Positions 51,557 to 64,000 of a DNA stretch of 64,000 nt are shown here, piece after piece. A model generated the notes under the pieces. That model saw nothing but the letters and a program-made list of their open reading frames with translations. It ran no database searches and was not told where the DNA came from. Both the position numbers and the translations under genes were made by a program. The stretch comes from Lithospermum erythrorhizon (Eukaryota; Streptophyta; Magnoliopsida; Boraginales; Boraginaceae), in the NCBI GenBank assembly GCA_019722365.1, contig JADFUC010001683.1, positions 806,001-870,000 of the forward strand. The letters run 5' to 3'. Numbering within the stretch: position 1 is the first letter of the stretch; the number at the start of each line of letters is the position of its first letter.

Positions 51557-53349
51557 TACATCGTTACGCCCGTACAATATCGAATACATGGATACAACAT
51601 ATAAACAACGATAAGTAATACGAAACGAATTTCAATAATGTAAAAATTATAGTAATATTTACCTAGTAGGTTAGTTCATACATTGCTAATCGAGCATTGA
51701 AAGCGTTATATTTCAAATACAAACTTCAAGAACAAAAACCAAAATTGCTTAAGTTACATAATAAAATAATATACTAAGAAAAATTATATGATGTCAGAAT
51801 TTATACAAATACTATTATTTCGCTATTCTGATGATAGTAATAATAATAATAATAATAAAAAGAACAATAGAACTTATTAGAAGTTTCAAAAAGTATATAA
51901 GATGGAATATATAAAATATAATTAGATTATTACAATAAAATATATCTATTAATTATTTAAAAGATTATGAAGTTTTAATAAACAAACTAAAATAAATACA
52001 CACCAAGTCAAGTAAATACTCATATTTTTATTTAGTATATATTAATAACAAACCTATCCTAATAAGCAAAATTATATAAGACAATAAAATTAAAGTACAT
52101 GCCATTTATCAATCTTAAGACATTTTTATATATGTTCAATGAAATATAAATTGCCCATATAATTATTTAAAAAATTCTAACTAAATACCCAATAAAATTT
52201 TCTCAACCATCAAATTCAAAAACTTATGAATACTACATATTAAATCCATTTCTAAAAAGATTACGAATTTCATTTTTAATAATAAAATTAATTAAAACTC
52301 AACTAATAAAAATTCAAAATTATAAGTACTAAATACTCTACTTTCATCTCTAAAAGGTTATTTGATTATATTTTTTCAATAGTCAAAATTATTTAAAACT
52401 CAACACAACCAAACTCAAAACTTAAGTGAATATGACATACTATATCCATCTCTAAATATATAGTTCAATAGTTGACTTTTTTAAATATTCAACTCTAACA
52501 TTATCAGACGATGTATAATTGTTTGTTGTAATACTGCTAATCAATTGTCAAAGGCGATGTTAACGCATTCAATCACGATTCTTTCAAGCCTACAAAATAT
52601 TCAAATTCATATAAAAAATACTAAGATAATTATGATCATCTAAGATATTTTTATATGTTCAATGCCGATATAACTATTTGAAAATTGTAACTAAAAACCC
52701 AATAACATTTTTTCTCAACCATCAAATTTTAAACTTATGTATTCTACATATTAAATCCATCTCTAAAAGATCGCAAAATTTATTTTTAATAATTAAACAA
52801 ACTCAACTAACAAAATTTTAAAAATTATGAGTACTAAATACTCTATTTCATCCCCTGTGGTTATCGGAGTTTATTTCAATAGTCAATTTTTCAAAAATCA
52901 ATTATCAAAATTCAAAAGTTATGAAGACAACATACTAAATCCATCTCTAAAAAAGATCTTACATTTTCATTTTAATAATCAAAATTATTTAAACTCAACC
53001 AACAAAAATTCAAAACTTATGAGTACTAAATACCTTACTTCCATCCGTGTTATTCGATTTTATTTCAATAGTCACTTTTAAACTCCCATTACCAACATAC
53101 CTTATAAGATTATACAGTGGTACTTTATTATATATTTGATTCCGTTAATTCCCTCCTGACCTTTATCTAAATGGAATGACTACGTAATCGATTTTTTAAA
53201 CTTTTTCATTTATGTATATACATGGCTCACGGCTTTAATTTGTTATAAATTTATTCCACTATCACAGAAAGTCGCAGATGCCTTTTCTTAAGTAATAACT
53301 TTCTTTCCACAACGTTGGGATATTGCTCACAATTTACTTCATTTTGGCC
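51557..53349. repeat. AT-rich DNA with a large degenerate tandem duplication (about 52.1-53.09 kb)
   Basis: From about 52116 (AAGACATTTTTATATATGTT, then TCTCAACCATCAAATT, TACATATTAAATCCAT) the text is repeated from about 52640 (AAGATATTTTTATATGTTCA, then the same phrases). Inside each copy a shorter unit recurs several times: ATGAGTACTAAATAC, CCATCTCTAAAA, TTTCAATAGTCA, AACTCAAC. No protein is supported. Confidence 0.65.
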
Positions 53350-54253
53350 GGGTAATTTGCACCCTACGCCCCTATAAAGTTTTTTTATGAACAATGTAAC
53401 CCCCTAATATCGCTTTTATAAACTTATAAATCAACCATCATAATTTGGGAGCAAAGTTTCTTTTAATTGTCTCAAGTCTTAGTTTTTAAATAAATCTATC
53501 AAGCAGATTTATAATCGACTTCATTCAAATTAACAAATATATCGACATGTCTACATAAACTTTTTTTTCTCTTATATAATTTTTGTGATTAGTACCATAC
53601 AATCTCTATATTAGTCTCAGACTAAATACTCCTCTGCCTCCAAAGAAGATTGTTTATGTTAAACAATGATCAAAATTATACAAATACTCATCATTTTAAT
53701 TTTAATTAAATTTTTGCTAATAGTAAATGCACTAAAATGTTTTAATTCGATATATATTTTTTCATCGACATCAGATAAGATATATCAAAAAATAATTGAG
53801 TTGAAATATATTATTGATATTTATGTTTATACACACTAAATTAATTCAAACTAAATATTTTTCTATATACAAAAAATTTGCCAATGTATTAATTAATTGA
53901 TATATATATGATTTAGGATTTATAAAAGTTATATAGATAATATGTTCTAATTTTAATTCTATCCAAAAATCAAGACACGCGCAATTAAGAATTTTACAAT
54001 TTTTTTGTTACTTATTACCTAAATGCTAGTATATCTCACGTTAATATATGAGTTGAGACAATTAAAAAATTTAGAATATTTTGAAGTAAAATTATATATT
54101 TCCTTATTCCATTAGTAATATTTAATGGTTAGTTAACGGAAATAGGGTATGGTGGTTGATTTATAAGTTTATAAGGGAGTATTAGCATACTTTAAGTTTA
54201 CAGGGGTACGGTGCTCATAAAAAACTTTATAGGGGTAGGGTGCAAATTACCCC
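53350..54253. mobile_element. about 0.9-kb transposon with long terminal inverted repeats
   Basis: Left: GGGTAATTTGCACCCTACGC, CCCTATAAAG, TTTTTTATGA, then CTTATAAATCAACCATCATA. Right, read on the other strand: GGGGTAATTTGCACCCTACC, CCTATAAAG, TTTTTTATGA, then CTTATAAATCAACCACCATA. The inverted arms exceed 100 bp. The interior has no transposase. CATTTTG and CATTCTG at the two outer edges may be a decayed target duplication. Long arms of this kind suggest a Mutator-like non-autonomous element. Confidence 0.82.
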
Positions 54254-56301
54254 ATTCTGAGTTAGGAATAATCATGTATTCATGATAGGTTTCTAATTTA
54301 GAATTTCTCTCAATCAGTAATCTTAAGAAAAGTCAATATTTATATTTCTTTTATCTAAATTAAAACTCCATGTAATAATTAAGCAAAATAATATGAAATG
54401 TTATAGTGTCTTATCAGACATCAAATCATTAATTTAACTCTCAGTTAAATATGGATTAGTGAATTATTTAAGGCCATCGCTATTTTATTAGTAAGTTTAC
54501 CGACTTTTTAATTATGTAATAAAGATTTTCATGAAGATAATATTAGTTATAAAAAAAAATAAAATTCAATTATATAATTTAAATGTATTAAAATAACTAA
54601 TAAATAATAATTTATCAAAAAAAGTTTATGATAATTCAATATGTGTAACCTTCTTGCAATTAATATGGTAATTTGTATTCATTAAAGATGTTTCAATAAT
54701 TTATATTATAACTTTGTTAAAATTGATCAATGAAAATAAAACAAAATAATTTTTAAGTGATTTACTTGTATACCTTGTAATTTCAAGCCAATCAAGATCC
54801 AATTCCTTTAACCACATATCGAACTTACACATCGAAAGCCGCCCTGTCGTGATACGCATTAATTAACTTTCACGGAAACTCGCCAAACTAATTCATCTCT
54901 AAAAGTTATCCAAGATATATACATGCTTTAGTAGAAGTCTACATAACTTTTTTTTTGGGATAAAGCCGCTCTACATAACTTTTGAATCCTATATTTTTGA
55001 TTTAGAAAATATTTATGCGTTGTTTTAATTTAGTTAAATTAGAATATATCAAAATATACCTATATCCTTCTACATCATTAAATCAATTACTTAAGTAGGA
55101 TATTTTAGGCGGATAAAAAAGAGGAGAAAATTTTAAGACAACCCGCTGCATCGATGTCATGTTTATTGTGTAGGTAATTTATCGCTGCCAAATACGGGGC
55201 TACCGGGGCGGTGGGCCAAGGGTCATAGCTTGTATCCTACGTAGATTCCTCCTATACGTTATGCGAATTAGACAAGGCCTTTTAGCTCAATTAAAATAAA
55301 ATCACAAGAAATACAATTACGCCTCTTCTATTATGGGGGTATTTTAGTCCGAAGCTCAAAAAAAAGACGAAACACTTAAGACAACCTGCATCTCTTTAAT
55401 ATATATATTAGATAAATTAATATGGGGTGAAATAGGTAAAAGGAATGCGAAAAAAATACTATTAAACGATTAACTTGGATTTCGCTTTTTAAGACATCGC
55501 GAAGGCCGCCTGCTGTTGACGGCGCTTTTAAGAGTCATCGCTGTCATTGCCTGTTCGCTTTCTTTAACTTAAACATCGCATAAAAATTACGCTTTTAGCG
55601 GCGCCTAAATGGTTTTTCAATGACGCTCAAGTTTTTTTTAAGAATATTAAATTCCATCCATTATTTTTTTTAAAAAAAATAATCATTATAAGAATTTGAA
55701 GCTGAAATCCTGACATTAAGAGTATTTACGATTACTAGGATAATCTTTGTCTACTGAATTGACTAGAATCCTAGAATGCATTCGATATGATGAGTAGTGA
55801 CCTGAATTGTGATTTTCATATGTGCGAGAACGTAATTACTCGATACTATACTTATAAAGAAAATATTAAAAAATTGTGGCGGAAGGAAAAACAACATAAT
55901 TTTCGCAAACAATAACTATGGGCTTTTATAAAAATACTTAATAAATTTTTTAATTTTTTTTGAAAATATAAGAACTTCTCCCCACGCCCCTGTGATCCTC
56001 CACCTGGACATATAGGCGTAACCATTGTAATGGGCGAGATAATCGAACGACCACGGCCAGCCTAAGACTCTATGCTCAAATTTAAAAGGCTGGCACTATT
56101 ATAATCTTAACTATAAAAAAAATTAAAAAAAAATTGTATGAGGAAAATAACGGAACACTAATATTAATATATTACTCAGTAGTATTGAAGAAATTGATAC
56201 GAAAGAAAAATTATAAAAATTTAGCGGACGAATGAAATAATTTTTAATAAAGTAGGGGTTTTTCTTTTGATAAACTATTTTCTGAATTTTTTAAAAGAGT
56301 T
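54254..56301. other. gene-poor intergenic DNA
   Basis: No coding frame supported. GGGGCTACCGGGGCGGTGGG near 55.2 kb and GGCGCTTTTAAGAG/GCGGCGCC words near 55.5-55.6 kb are GC-rich islands, probably from decayed transposons. AAATTCCATCCATTATTTT at about 55648 is also found at about 47262. Confidence 0.5.
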
Positions 56302-57032
56302 ATGCTATATAGAGTCCTTTAAAATTTAAATATAGTCTCTTATAGTAAATGTCCAAAAATTTGACCACAGAAAAATATTGAATTCATTTCTCACATTTTT
56401 TTTCTCTCTAATTTAGTTATTTTCACAATTCTCTCTCACTTAAATGCGATCTGGCCCTTTCATCATCTTCCTTCAAGATTATGATTTTGCCTACAATTTC
56501 CATAATTTCAATATACATATTGTTATTTTTTAATACATTCATCAATATTTAGTCCTTTTGTGGTGGATTTCATCATCATTGTTGACGAAAAGAGCGCGGT
56601 AATTGAATCTCGTTTGGCAACCATTTCCGTTTTAACTTTAAATACATCCGTAGTTCATAATTTAATAGTTACTTCAAAATTGAACTTCAATTTATTTATA
56701 GAGTATTATGAAACTTATAGCAGCAAAACTATGTCAAAATCTAATTGCAGTTCTCAAATTAATAATAAGGTAATTGCGATTTTGTAATGAATAACACTGC
56801 TAGATCTAAAATAAAATTAGAGGAGATTTTGTTTTTTGGGTTTAAGGATATGGAGAGAAAAAAGAAAATACTATACACCATCAAATAATAACTTTGAAAG
56901 AAAAATGGAGTTTTTGAATTAAAGAGAGAAAGTAAAATGAACAATAAAATTGAAATTTTTAGTTGGGGATGATTGAGAGGACATTTTTATAAAAGTGCAT
57001 AAAAGTACTATATTTAAAGGACTATATAGCAT
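56302..57032. mobile_element. 731-bp non-autonomous transposon with inverted ends
   Basis: The left end ATGCTATATAGAGTCCTTTA, then AAATATAGT, is mirrored at the right by ACTATATTTAAAGGACTATATAGCAT (reverse complement ATGCTATATAGTCCTTTAAA). AAATGTCC on the left and GGACATTT on the right extend the arms inward. The short open frames inside show no transposase motif. No clear target duplication was found. Confidence 0.7.
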
Positions 57033-57171
57033 TTGGGTTTTTAAATAATTGTCCAACAATATCCATCTCGAGATAAACATAGTTTTGGCAAAAAACATAA
57101 TGATGTCATTATTATTCTGTCTCAATCATCAGTTTCAGAGTTTCATTCACGGTAGTTCTCCTGACCTCTTC

Positions 57172-57264
57172 AACCTCTCTCTCTCTCTCTCTCTCTGAAC
57201 GTTTACTTTACGTCATAGCAGAAGCAGTCTAGAAGTACAAACAAAGTCTAGCACAAAAAGTCTC

Positions 57265-57303
<39 letters not shown>
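57172..57303. repeat. two CT microsatellites in the leader/promoter of the vacuolar sorting receptor
   Basis: (CT)n runs at about 57177-57196 and 57270-57303, ending in ACACACACA. They lie about 180-310 bp before the start codon. CT-rich leader tracts are common in plant genes; a regulatory role is inference. Confidence 0.8.
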
Positions 57304-57313
<10 letters not shown>

Positions 57314-57483
57314 TAATACGGAGTATTTTGTTTGACGCATGTAAGTACTAAGAAGTACCCCTTTCCATTTTCTTCCACCTGTTATCAAAACTCTCTCCTA
57401 ACCCACCTCCTTATTCACCTCCCTCTTTCACAAATCACCAAAATCTTTAAACTTTTTTGCCAAAAATACTTGTACTTTCTTGC

Positions 57484-60400
57484 ATGGCTACACAAAAAGA
57501 ACAACCCCTTTTGGCAGTTTTCTTGATAACATATTTTTTGGTGTTTTTTTGTAATAGTAGTTATTATGGAGTTGAGGGGAGATTTGTGGTTGAGAAGAGT
57601 AGTATAAGTGTGGTATCTCCATATGATATTCGATCAAAACATGATGCTGCTATAGGGAACTTTGGTGTGCCTGATTATGGAGGATCAATGGTTGGCTCAG
57701 TTGTGTATCCTGAAAAGGGGGGCAATGGTTGCAAGCCTTTTGATGGTGATCAACCCTTTAAGTCAAAGTCTACTCGTCCCACTATTCTTCTTCTTGATCG
57801 TGGAGGTATCAATAAAAAGATTGTATTTTTATTTTTAAATGTTTTAATTGATGTATATAATGTTTATTTGAATCAACTTAACTTATCATGTTAATTTATA
57901 GAATCATTGGTTACTAGTTACGGAGTAATAAACTTTGAGGTCTTAATTGATGCATATAATGTTTATTTGAATCGAAGTTATCATATTAATGAATCTATGA
58001 TTGGAAATTAGTAATAAACTTTGAGGTATTAATTGAGGCTATAACGTTTATTTGAATCGAAGTTATCATATTGATAGAATCATTGATTGGAAATTACCAA
58101 ACTTAGAGTTATAATTGACTCATATAATGTTGATGTGAATCGAACTTATCATGTTTATAGAAAAATTGATTGAAAACAAACTATCTTTATATATATAACA
58201 ATCTTTTGATATTTGAGAGGAAAATTTAAAAAGTCAACCACCAAAATTTGAAACCAGACAAGATTTTGAGATGGAGGAGGTATCTCTGAATGAATCTTTG
58301 TTTCCTGTTTCTTTGTATATTCAGATGGAGTTAGCTTGCTGGAGTTGTTAATTATTACTTGCAAAGCAATATATTAGTTATACATAGTCTGATATTTTGA
58401 TAATAGCAGCATATACTATTAGCCACATAATTATAATTCTCTGATTTTCTTGGCTTTGTAATGATCTAAGGACCTAGTCTGTCTGTCTGAATTGATGATC
58501 TTTTTGAACTCCCTATGTTGAAATTATCTGATGAATTATATTTTACCAAATGTTGAAATTATTTCATCTTTTTTCGTCCAAACTGATTCATGAGTACACT
58601 AGTTTCTTTCAATTTGGAAAACTGTTTTGCAAATGTTCATGGGCGATTGTTACTTTACTCGAAATTATTTTGTTGTCTGAAAATCAAAATATCAAATACG
58701 GAGTAGGTAATATGTTGTTATTGTTAGATTTTACAGTGAAGCTAATGAATGGACTGTACACCTTTAGTTGGTTGGTATGTAGTCAAGATCATTTAGGTCA
58801 GGGATTGGCACATTTCGACTTTTGATAGATTTTACAGTGAAGCTAATGCACTGTTGTCTCCTGTGCTGAAATCTGAATTAAAGACCTATTCTGGTGTTTC
58901 ATTTTCAAGACACAACTAAAAGAATATTATTCAAAGTGAATTGTGTAATTTAAGAAAATCTAATCAGATGGCATGGCTGTTTTAAGTTTTAAATAATCTT
59001 TTCTTTTCCGCTTTCCATTTGTTTTTGAGTTCCTTAAATTAGCATTACTATAATAACTTCTAGTCTTTCTTTTAATATCTAGTGTAACTGCACTTGTATG
59101 AATCTCTTAATGGATATATTTTCATTTATATTCGTTGTCCAGATTGCTATTTCGCTTTGAAGGTCTGGAATGGGCAACAGGCTGGTGCTGCCGCTGTTTT
59201 AGTGGCTGATAACATTGACGAATCTCTAATCACTATGGATACTCCAGAGGAGAACTCTGATGCAGATGGATTTATAGAGAAGATAAATATTCCATCAGCA
59301 TTAGTTGAACAATCCTTTGGACAGATATTGAAGGATTCCTTCAACAAAGGTGAAGATCTTGTCGTAAAGATAGATTGGTCAGAGTCAGTGCCGCATCCAG
59401 ATCAACGGGTCGAATACGAGCTTTGGACTAACAGCAATGATGAATGTGGTGTTCGCTGTGATGAACAGATGAACTTCATTAAAAACTTTAAGGGACATGC
59501 TCAGATACTTGAGAAAGGAGGTTATACACAGTTCACTCCACATTATATTACTTGGTACTGCCCTAGAGCCTTTACCCTCAGTAATCAATGCAAATCCCAA
59601 TGCATAAACCATGGAAGATATTGTGCACCTGACCCGGAGAAGGATTTTGGAGAGGGGTACGAAGGAAAGGATGTCGTGGTGGAGAACCTGAGGCAGCTCT
59701 GTGTGCACAGAGTTGCAAATGAGAGCAATCATTCATGGGTTTGGTGGGATTACGTGACAGATTTTCACATAAGGTGCTCGATGAAGCAAAAGCGGTATAG
59801 CAAGGAGTGTGCTGAAGATGTTTTGAAATCGCTTCGTAAGTCTAAACAAGAGTGTTCATTAAGAGTTCAGTTATTTAGTTATACACAAATTTCAAATTTT
59901 GTCCTATTGCAGATTTACCACTCGACAAGATAAAAAGGTGTATGGGTGACCCCGAAGCTGATGCCGAGAATGAAGTCCTAAAGATTGAGCAAGATCTTCA
60001 GGTTCTTATTTATTTATTGCACTTAGTTAGAAACTTAGAATGCAACTTAGGTTGGGAAATAGGACTTCAATGGTACTAAATTTAATTGTCGCATGTAGGT
60101 TGGGCGAGGATCTCGAGGAGATGTCACCATCTTGCCAACGTTGGTCATAAATGACATTCAATATAGAGGTTTGGTTTTCACATGTAATTTGTTTTTACTC
60201 CGATTGTTTGTTGCTTCAAAGAAAAAGATATTTCGACATACTTCAATGAATGCCTTTATGTTGATTAAGTTGTCTTTTCCATACTTAAGTGGGTTAAAAA
60301 TAATTATATTGAATTTTTAAGGAAAACTGGAGCGGTCTGCTGTTCTGAAAGCTGTCTGTGCTGGATTCAAGGAAACAACTGATCCTCCGATATGCTTAGC

Positions 60401-62421
60401 TGGAGGTTGCCATCTTTTCTTTATGTTAACCTATGAATGTATACAAATACTGGTACTCGGTTTTCTGAAATGGCGCTTTATTTTTTTAAAATTAACAGAT
60501 CTCGAGACCAATGAGTGCCTTGAAGAAAATGGAGGATGTTGGCTAGATCAGAATTCCAATATAACAGCTTGCAAAGTATACTAGATCTGAAATCATGTTT
60601 CTCATAAGTTCCCATAATCAAATTCTTTCAATACTCACTGAACTATGTTTCAATTTTGTCTAGGACACATACAGGGGGAGAGTTTGTCAGTGCCCGTTGG
60701 TAAATGGTGTTCAATACAAAGGAGATGGATATACATCCTGTGTAGGTAATAACTTATCTTCCAATTCTTGTTCCATGATGTTTAACTTCTATGCAAAATC
60801 ACATCCCAAGGCTTGAGCTAAGAAATTTGGGGAAGATGTAAAGATAGGGAATCTGATTTTTTACATTTTCAGTTTTTTTGTATTGAAGATAGGCTTGGTT
60901 TTATGAATTTTTCTACTAATGATCTAAGAGGCACTTTTAAAAAATAGTGAATCCGGTTTACTTCATTTTAACTTCAGTGTAAGGAGGTAAAAATTGGTGC
61001 TTATATTATATATGAATGCCAACCTTAACAATCCCCAACCCAGGACCTCAGGCTTGGTGAAACTGAGGTGAAAACTTGACTGCAAACTGCTTTGTGGTCT
61101 CAATCCACTGATCCTTACGGACTAAACTTTGTTACAACAAAAATTAGTGTAGTCACGGATACACACCTCACATTCAATGTGGGCAACGGGTATTATCATC
61201 ACCTCTAGACATATACTCAATGTAGCCAAACAAAAAATCAGACAACCACTTGCATAGGATTCTAAGGGTTCTCCATAGTAATGTACGAGACAGAGAGAGT
61301 AGGGTGTTACCCCTAATTGTCTTGATTCTCTGCAATTTCTTCTCTTATGGTTAAGACTGTCGAACAACATAACTCTCATGAAAATCGGTAATAATTGAAA
61401 TCTTTTATTGTTGAACAAACAGCTGTTGGGCCTGGAAGGTGTTCAGTAAACAATGGTGATTGCTGGTCAGAAACCAGAAATGGGATATCATTCTCCGCAT
61501 GCTCAGTTAAACAATCCTTACTCTTGAACTTCACATACACGGTCTCTACTTTTTATTGGCTGTACTGAACGTCTCTCGAATATGACACAGGAATACGATC
61601 TATCAGGCTGCCAATGTCCATTTGGTTTCCAAGGCAATGGCAAGAAATGTGAAGGTGCTCAATTGATCTAATCCGAGCTCAAATATAAACGTCGTAATGA
61701 TATTCGGCATTATTTTCTCTGGATTCATGATAGTAGGATCATTCTATTTAAAGTAAATCTAGTAAATGCCTTTCTGCTTAAGATTTGTAATTACCTCCGT
61801 TTCTGAAACTGACAGACGTGGATGAGTGTAAGGAAGGTCACGTTTGCAAATGTGATGGCTGCAGCTGTGAGAACCATTGGGGCGGATATGACTGCAAGTG
61901 TACAGGAAATAAGTTGTACATAATGGATCACGATACGTGCATTGGTAAGATAACTGTTGAAGAAATAACAATGGTTTATTTATTTTTACATCTCCTGAAG
62001 ATTTCTAAGAACCAAATAAGTTCTTTGGCTAAGCATACTAATTTCATAGGGCCTGTTTGTTTGAACTATCACAGACACATTTTCACCTCTGTTTATCATA
62101 CAGATAGACAAACATCGAAGATTGGTTGGCTTCTCAGCTTACTCATTCTAGCCGCGGCAGTGGGTGCTGGTCTGGCTGGATATATCTTCTACAAATATAG
62201 GCTTCGGGTACAGTAATCAATTCTTGAAATACTAACGCTGTCTTAGTCAACGTTGGAGATCGAATCACTAACATAACTATTTGTATGTTGCTTATTTGAA
62301 GTCTTACATGGACTCGGAGGTGATGGCGATCATGTCGCAGTACATGCCACTCGACAGCAATAATCATACTCAAGTTACTCAGCATGAAACAGAGCCCCTA
62401 AGGCAAAGTTCACCTGCATAA
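57484..62421 (+). CDS. VSR: vacuolar sorting receptor (BP80/VSR family)
   Basis: Twelve exons, 638 residues, all in phase: 57484-57805, 59143-59835, 59913-60001, 60099-60168, 60322-60405, 60499-60575, 60664-60745, 61423-61505, 61591-61654, 61816-61944, 62104-62207, 62302-62421. It is a type I receptor that carries soluble cargo with NPIR-like or C-terminal signals to the vacuole. A signal peptide ([14 protein letters not shown]) precedes [11 protein letters not shown]. The protease-associated domain spans exons 1-2 ([36 protein letters not shown]). The central region has [11 protein letters not shown] and many cysteines; EGF-like repeats follow ([23 protein letters not shown]). A membrane segment ([20 protein letters not shown]) is followed by a tail with MSQYMPL, the Tyr-based sorting motif. 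Intron 1 contains a minisatellite. Confidence 0.96.
57847..58180. repeat. minisatellite in VSR intron 1, four units of about 80-100 bp
   Basis: Units start at about 57847, 57948, 58034 and 58116 with AATTGA..ATATAATGTTTATTTGAAT (variants), then CGAAGTTATCATATT and GAATCATTGATTGGAAATTA, and end in AATAAACTTTGAGGT. Identity falls from unit to unit. Unit 1 carries a TACGGAGTA word. Confidence 0.8.
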
Positions 62422-63329
62422 TCGGAGCTCGAGGTTGAAACAAATCTTGAACATATGTGTTCTTCCAGATGAAAATTAATTATTTTTCGCTATCTTGAAC
62501 TTTTCGTCGCTTAATGCTTTCAGATACCATGAGCCGGTGCAGCTTGTTCGAGTCGAGTGGAAATCTCGAGTTGGGAGTCATTATCAAGTAACTGCATGGT
62601 GTTCCATGTAAATCAAAAACAGAGAAAGAGTGATCAGTATATATAAATTTAGGCTTAGGAGCTTGTTTTTTGTCAATGTGAAATTATGAAAACAGTATAA
62701 TTTCCACTTTGTGAATGACCTTTATTTCCCTTTTAGAATTTTGTAGGTTTCCATACTTAATAATTAATATCATCATTTCTGCTTTAAATTTTAACTAATT
62801 CAATGAAAGGGAAAATAAGAGGAAACATGCAAGGGTAAATTGTCATATGCCTCCTATGTTTTTGCCAACGGCATAATAGTATATTTTTACTAAGTCAATT
62901 ACTGCCACTGATATTTGAGAAATAAAAATCAGGAGTTTTTTTTTAATAAAAGTGAACTAATAATTAAATCAGAATGAGGTATTAGTAATTAATTGATGAC
63001 TACTTCAACAATTATCTGCACCTTCAAATCTGCATGTTTTGCCGCAAAATCCTACTTAACTTGTTAACTGACTCAGAAATTTTTGGACAACTAAAAAAAC
63101 CAACAAATATTGTCTTTGTTTTTCCATTTCAAACAAAAACATAACAAAACCTCAACTATTAACTCAAAATATGCAGATGATCTAGTATATGATCACCATG
63201 CATTTGATTCTTGAATAAGTTTGTGTTCAAGATTATATCAAGAAACAAAAACCATTTTCTATTTTTTGTAGTCTATAGTATAGATATCAGGTTTCATTGA
63301 AGAAAAGAGAAGTGAGGTGAAGGGAGGAG
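62422..63329. other. intergenic
   Basis: VSR 3' region and promoter of the transporter gene on the same strand. AT-rich; nothing else recognised. Confidence 0.6.
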
Positions 63330-64000
63330 ATGGAAGATCAGTCTCTATCAATGGAGCAACACCCTCTTCCCCCTTCAACATCAAGAAGAGGAGGATGGAG
63401 AGCCATAAAGTACATTCTTGGTAAGACTAATCATCAAAAAAATTAATTTATGCGCGTATAAGTTTTTCGTGTGTGGTATCTAATGTTATGACGTTTTGAT
63501 AAAAAACGAATGAATTAGTAGTTCGACTATGTTGTTCGTTATTAAAGTTGTATTCGATGTTTGTTGTAATGTTATTGTTTATCCTTTTGTTGCCTGTGTT
63601 GAATCAAGGGAATGAATCATTTGAGAAATTGGCGGCGATGAGTTTGATAGGGAACATAACAGTGTATCTTCGTACACAATACAACATGGGAGGAATGCTT
63701 GTGGTTAATGTGGTTACTATATGGTCTGCTACTCAGAATGGCTCTTGCCTAGTTGGTGCTTTTCTATCTGATACTGTGCTTGGGAGATTTCTTACCCTCT
63801 TATTTGGCACATTTTCATCTCTTCTGGTACAAAATATGTTACTCTTTATATTTTCTTGAAAATTAAAATATTTGATGTAGTCGATACAACTCTCGATTAT
63901 CTTGTTATTCGCGAAAATGGAAATGTTGCTGATTTTCTTGAAAATATTGAACCATGGCATCCTGTTTTTCTTGTTTTCAGGGTATGTTGATGGTGACACT
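63330..64000 (+). CDS. NRT1/PTR family (NPF) transporter, N-terminal part only
   Basis: Exons: 63330-63420, 63609-63826 and 63981 to the window edge, in phase. The start is the ATG at 63330 (MEDQSLSMEQ). The visible 110 residues read GGWRAIKYILGNESFEKLAA, then SLIGNITVYL, NMGGMLVVNVVTIWSATQNG and GAFLSDTVLGRF, followed by a second hydrophobic stretch. The ILGNESFEKLA block and the A-FLSD-LGR block are the N-terminal signature of plant NPF proteins, proton-coupled carriers of nitrate, peptides, glucosinolates or hormones. The wording looks closest to the NPF2 subgroup. The usual E-x-x-E-R/K proton-coupling motif appears as NESFEK. The substrate cannot be judged. Confidence 0.9.

Noticed and set aside
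52827..53081. 84-residue open frame, plus strand
   Set aside because: It is a translation of the degenerate tandem repeat (Asn/Ser/Lys-rich, internally repeated).
55480..55640. CACTA-transposon-like GCGCTTTTAAG words
   Set aside because: A few GC-rich repeated words resemble subterminal repeats, but no CACTA ends or target duplication were found.
58190..58290. Another Stowaway copy in VSR intron 1
   Set aside because: Only one end (GAGATGGAGGAGGTA) is recognisable; no matching left end was found.

Overview
The window is nuclear DNA of a flowering plant (a eudicot). The genes have many short exons with GT..AG introns, the intergenic DNA is very AT-rich, and the products are plant families: a plastid-encoded RNA polymerase-associated protein, a vacuolar sorting receptor, an NPF transporter and ACD6-type ankyrin proteins. 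The dispersed word TACTCCGTA hints at Caryophyllales, but that is only an impression from memory. There are no operons; each gene is an independent transcription unit. Exon maps were built by hand from reading frame, splice sites and family resemblance. All coding models close in phase, except one damaged exon in the aspartyl aminopeptidase gene.

Layout. 0-6 kb: an ACD6-like ankyrin/PGG gene (minus strand, cut by the left edge) and a decayed tandem copy. 6.8-7.0 kb: a fossil fragment of a CYP72-type cytochrome P450. 7.9-9.6 kb: a small two-exon gene of unknown function (minus). 10.9-13.6 kb: MIA40, the oxidoreductase of the mitochondrial intermembrane space. 14.7-18.3 kb: a nine-exon plant protein of unknown function. 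19.8-25.1 kb: PTAC10. 25.8-30.3 kb: a plastid-type 3-oxoacyl-ACP reductase. 31.4-33.2 kb: an intronless F-box/LRR gene. 33.8-37.3 kb: a 4-coumarate:CoA ligase-like acyl-CoA ligase with a peroxisomal C-terminus (minus). 38.5-39.8 kb: a degenerate tandem array. 40.3-45.3 kb: an M18 aspartyl aminopeptidase gene with one broken exon. 45.3-57.4 kb: about 12 kb without convincing genes, holding several non-autonomous DNA transposons. 57.5-62.4 kb: a vacuolar sorting receptor. 63.3 kb to the end: the first exons of an NRT1/PTR-family transporter.

The genes do not form one pathway. Two products fit the plastid (PTAC10 in transcription, the reductase in fatty acid synthesis) and one the peroxisome; this looks like ordinary gene order, not a cluster.

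No clear new biological system is visible. The signals most worth a second look are: a 9-bp word (TACGGAGTA/TACTCCGTA) present ten times; a tandem array sharing an exact 20-mer with a 1.4 kb element bounded by TA on both sides; an ungapped 76-bp duplication of a PTAC10 exon end with its 5' splice site; a small retroposon with a perfect 19-bp target duplication; and the damaged catalytic exon of the aminopeptidase gene.
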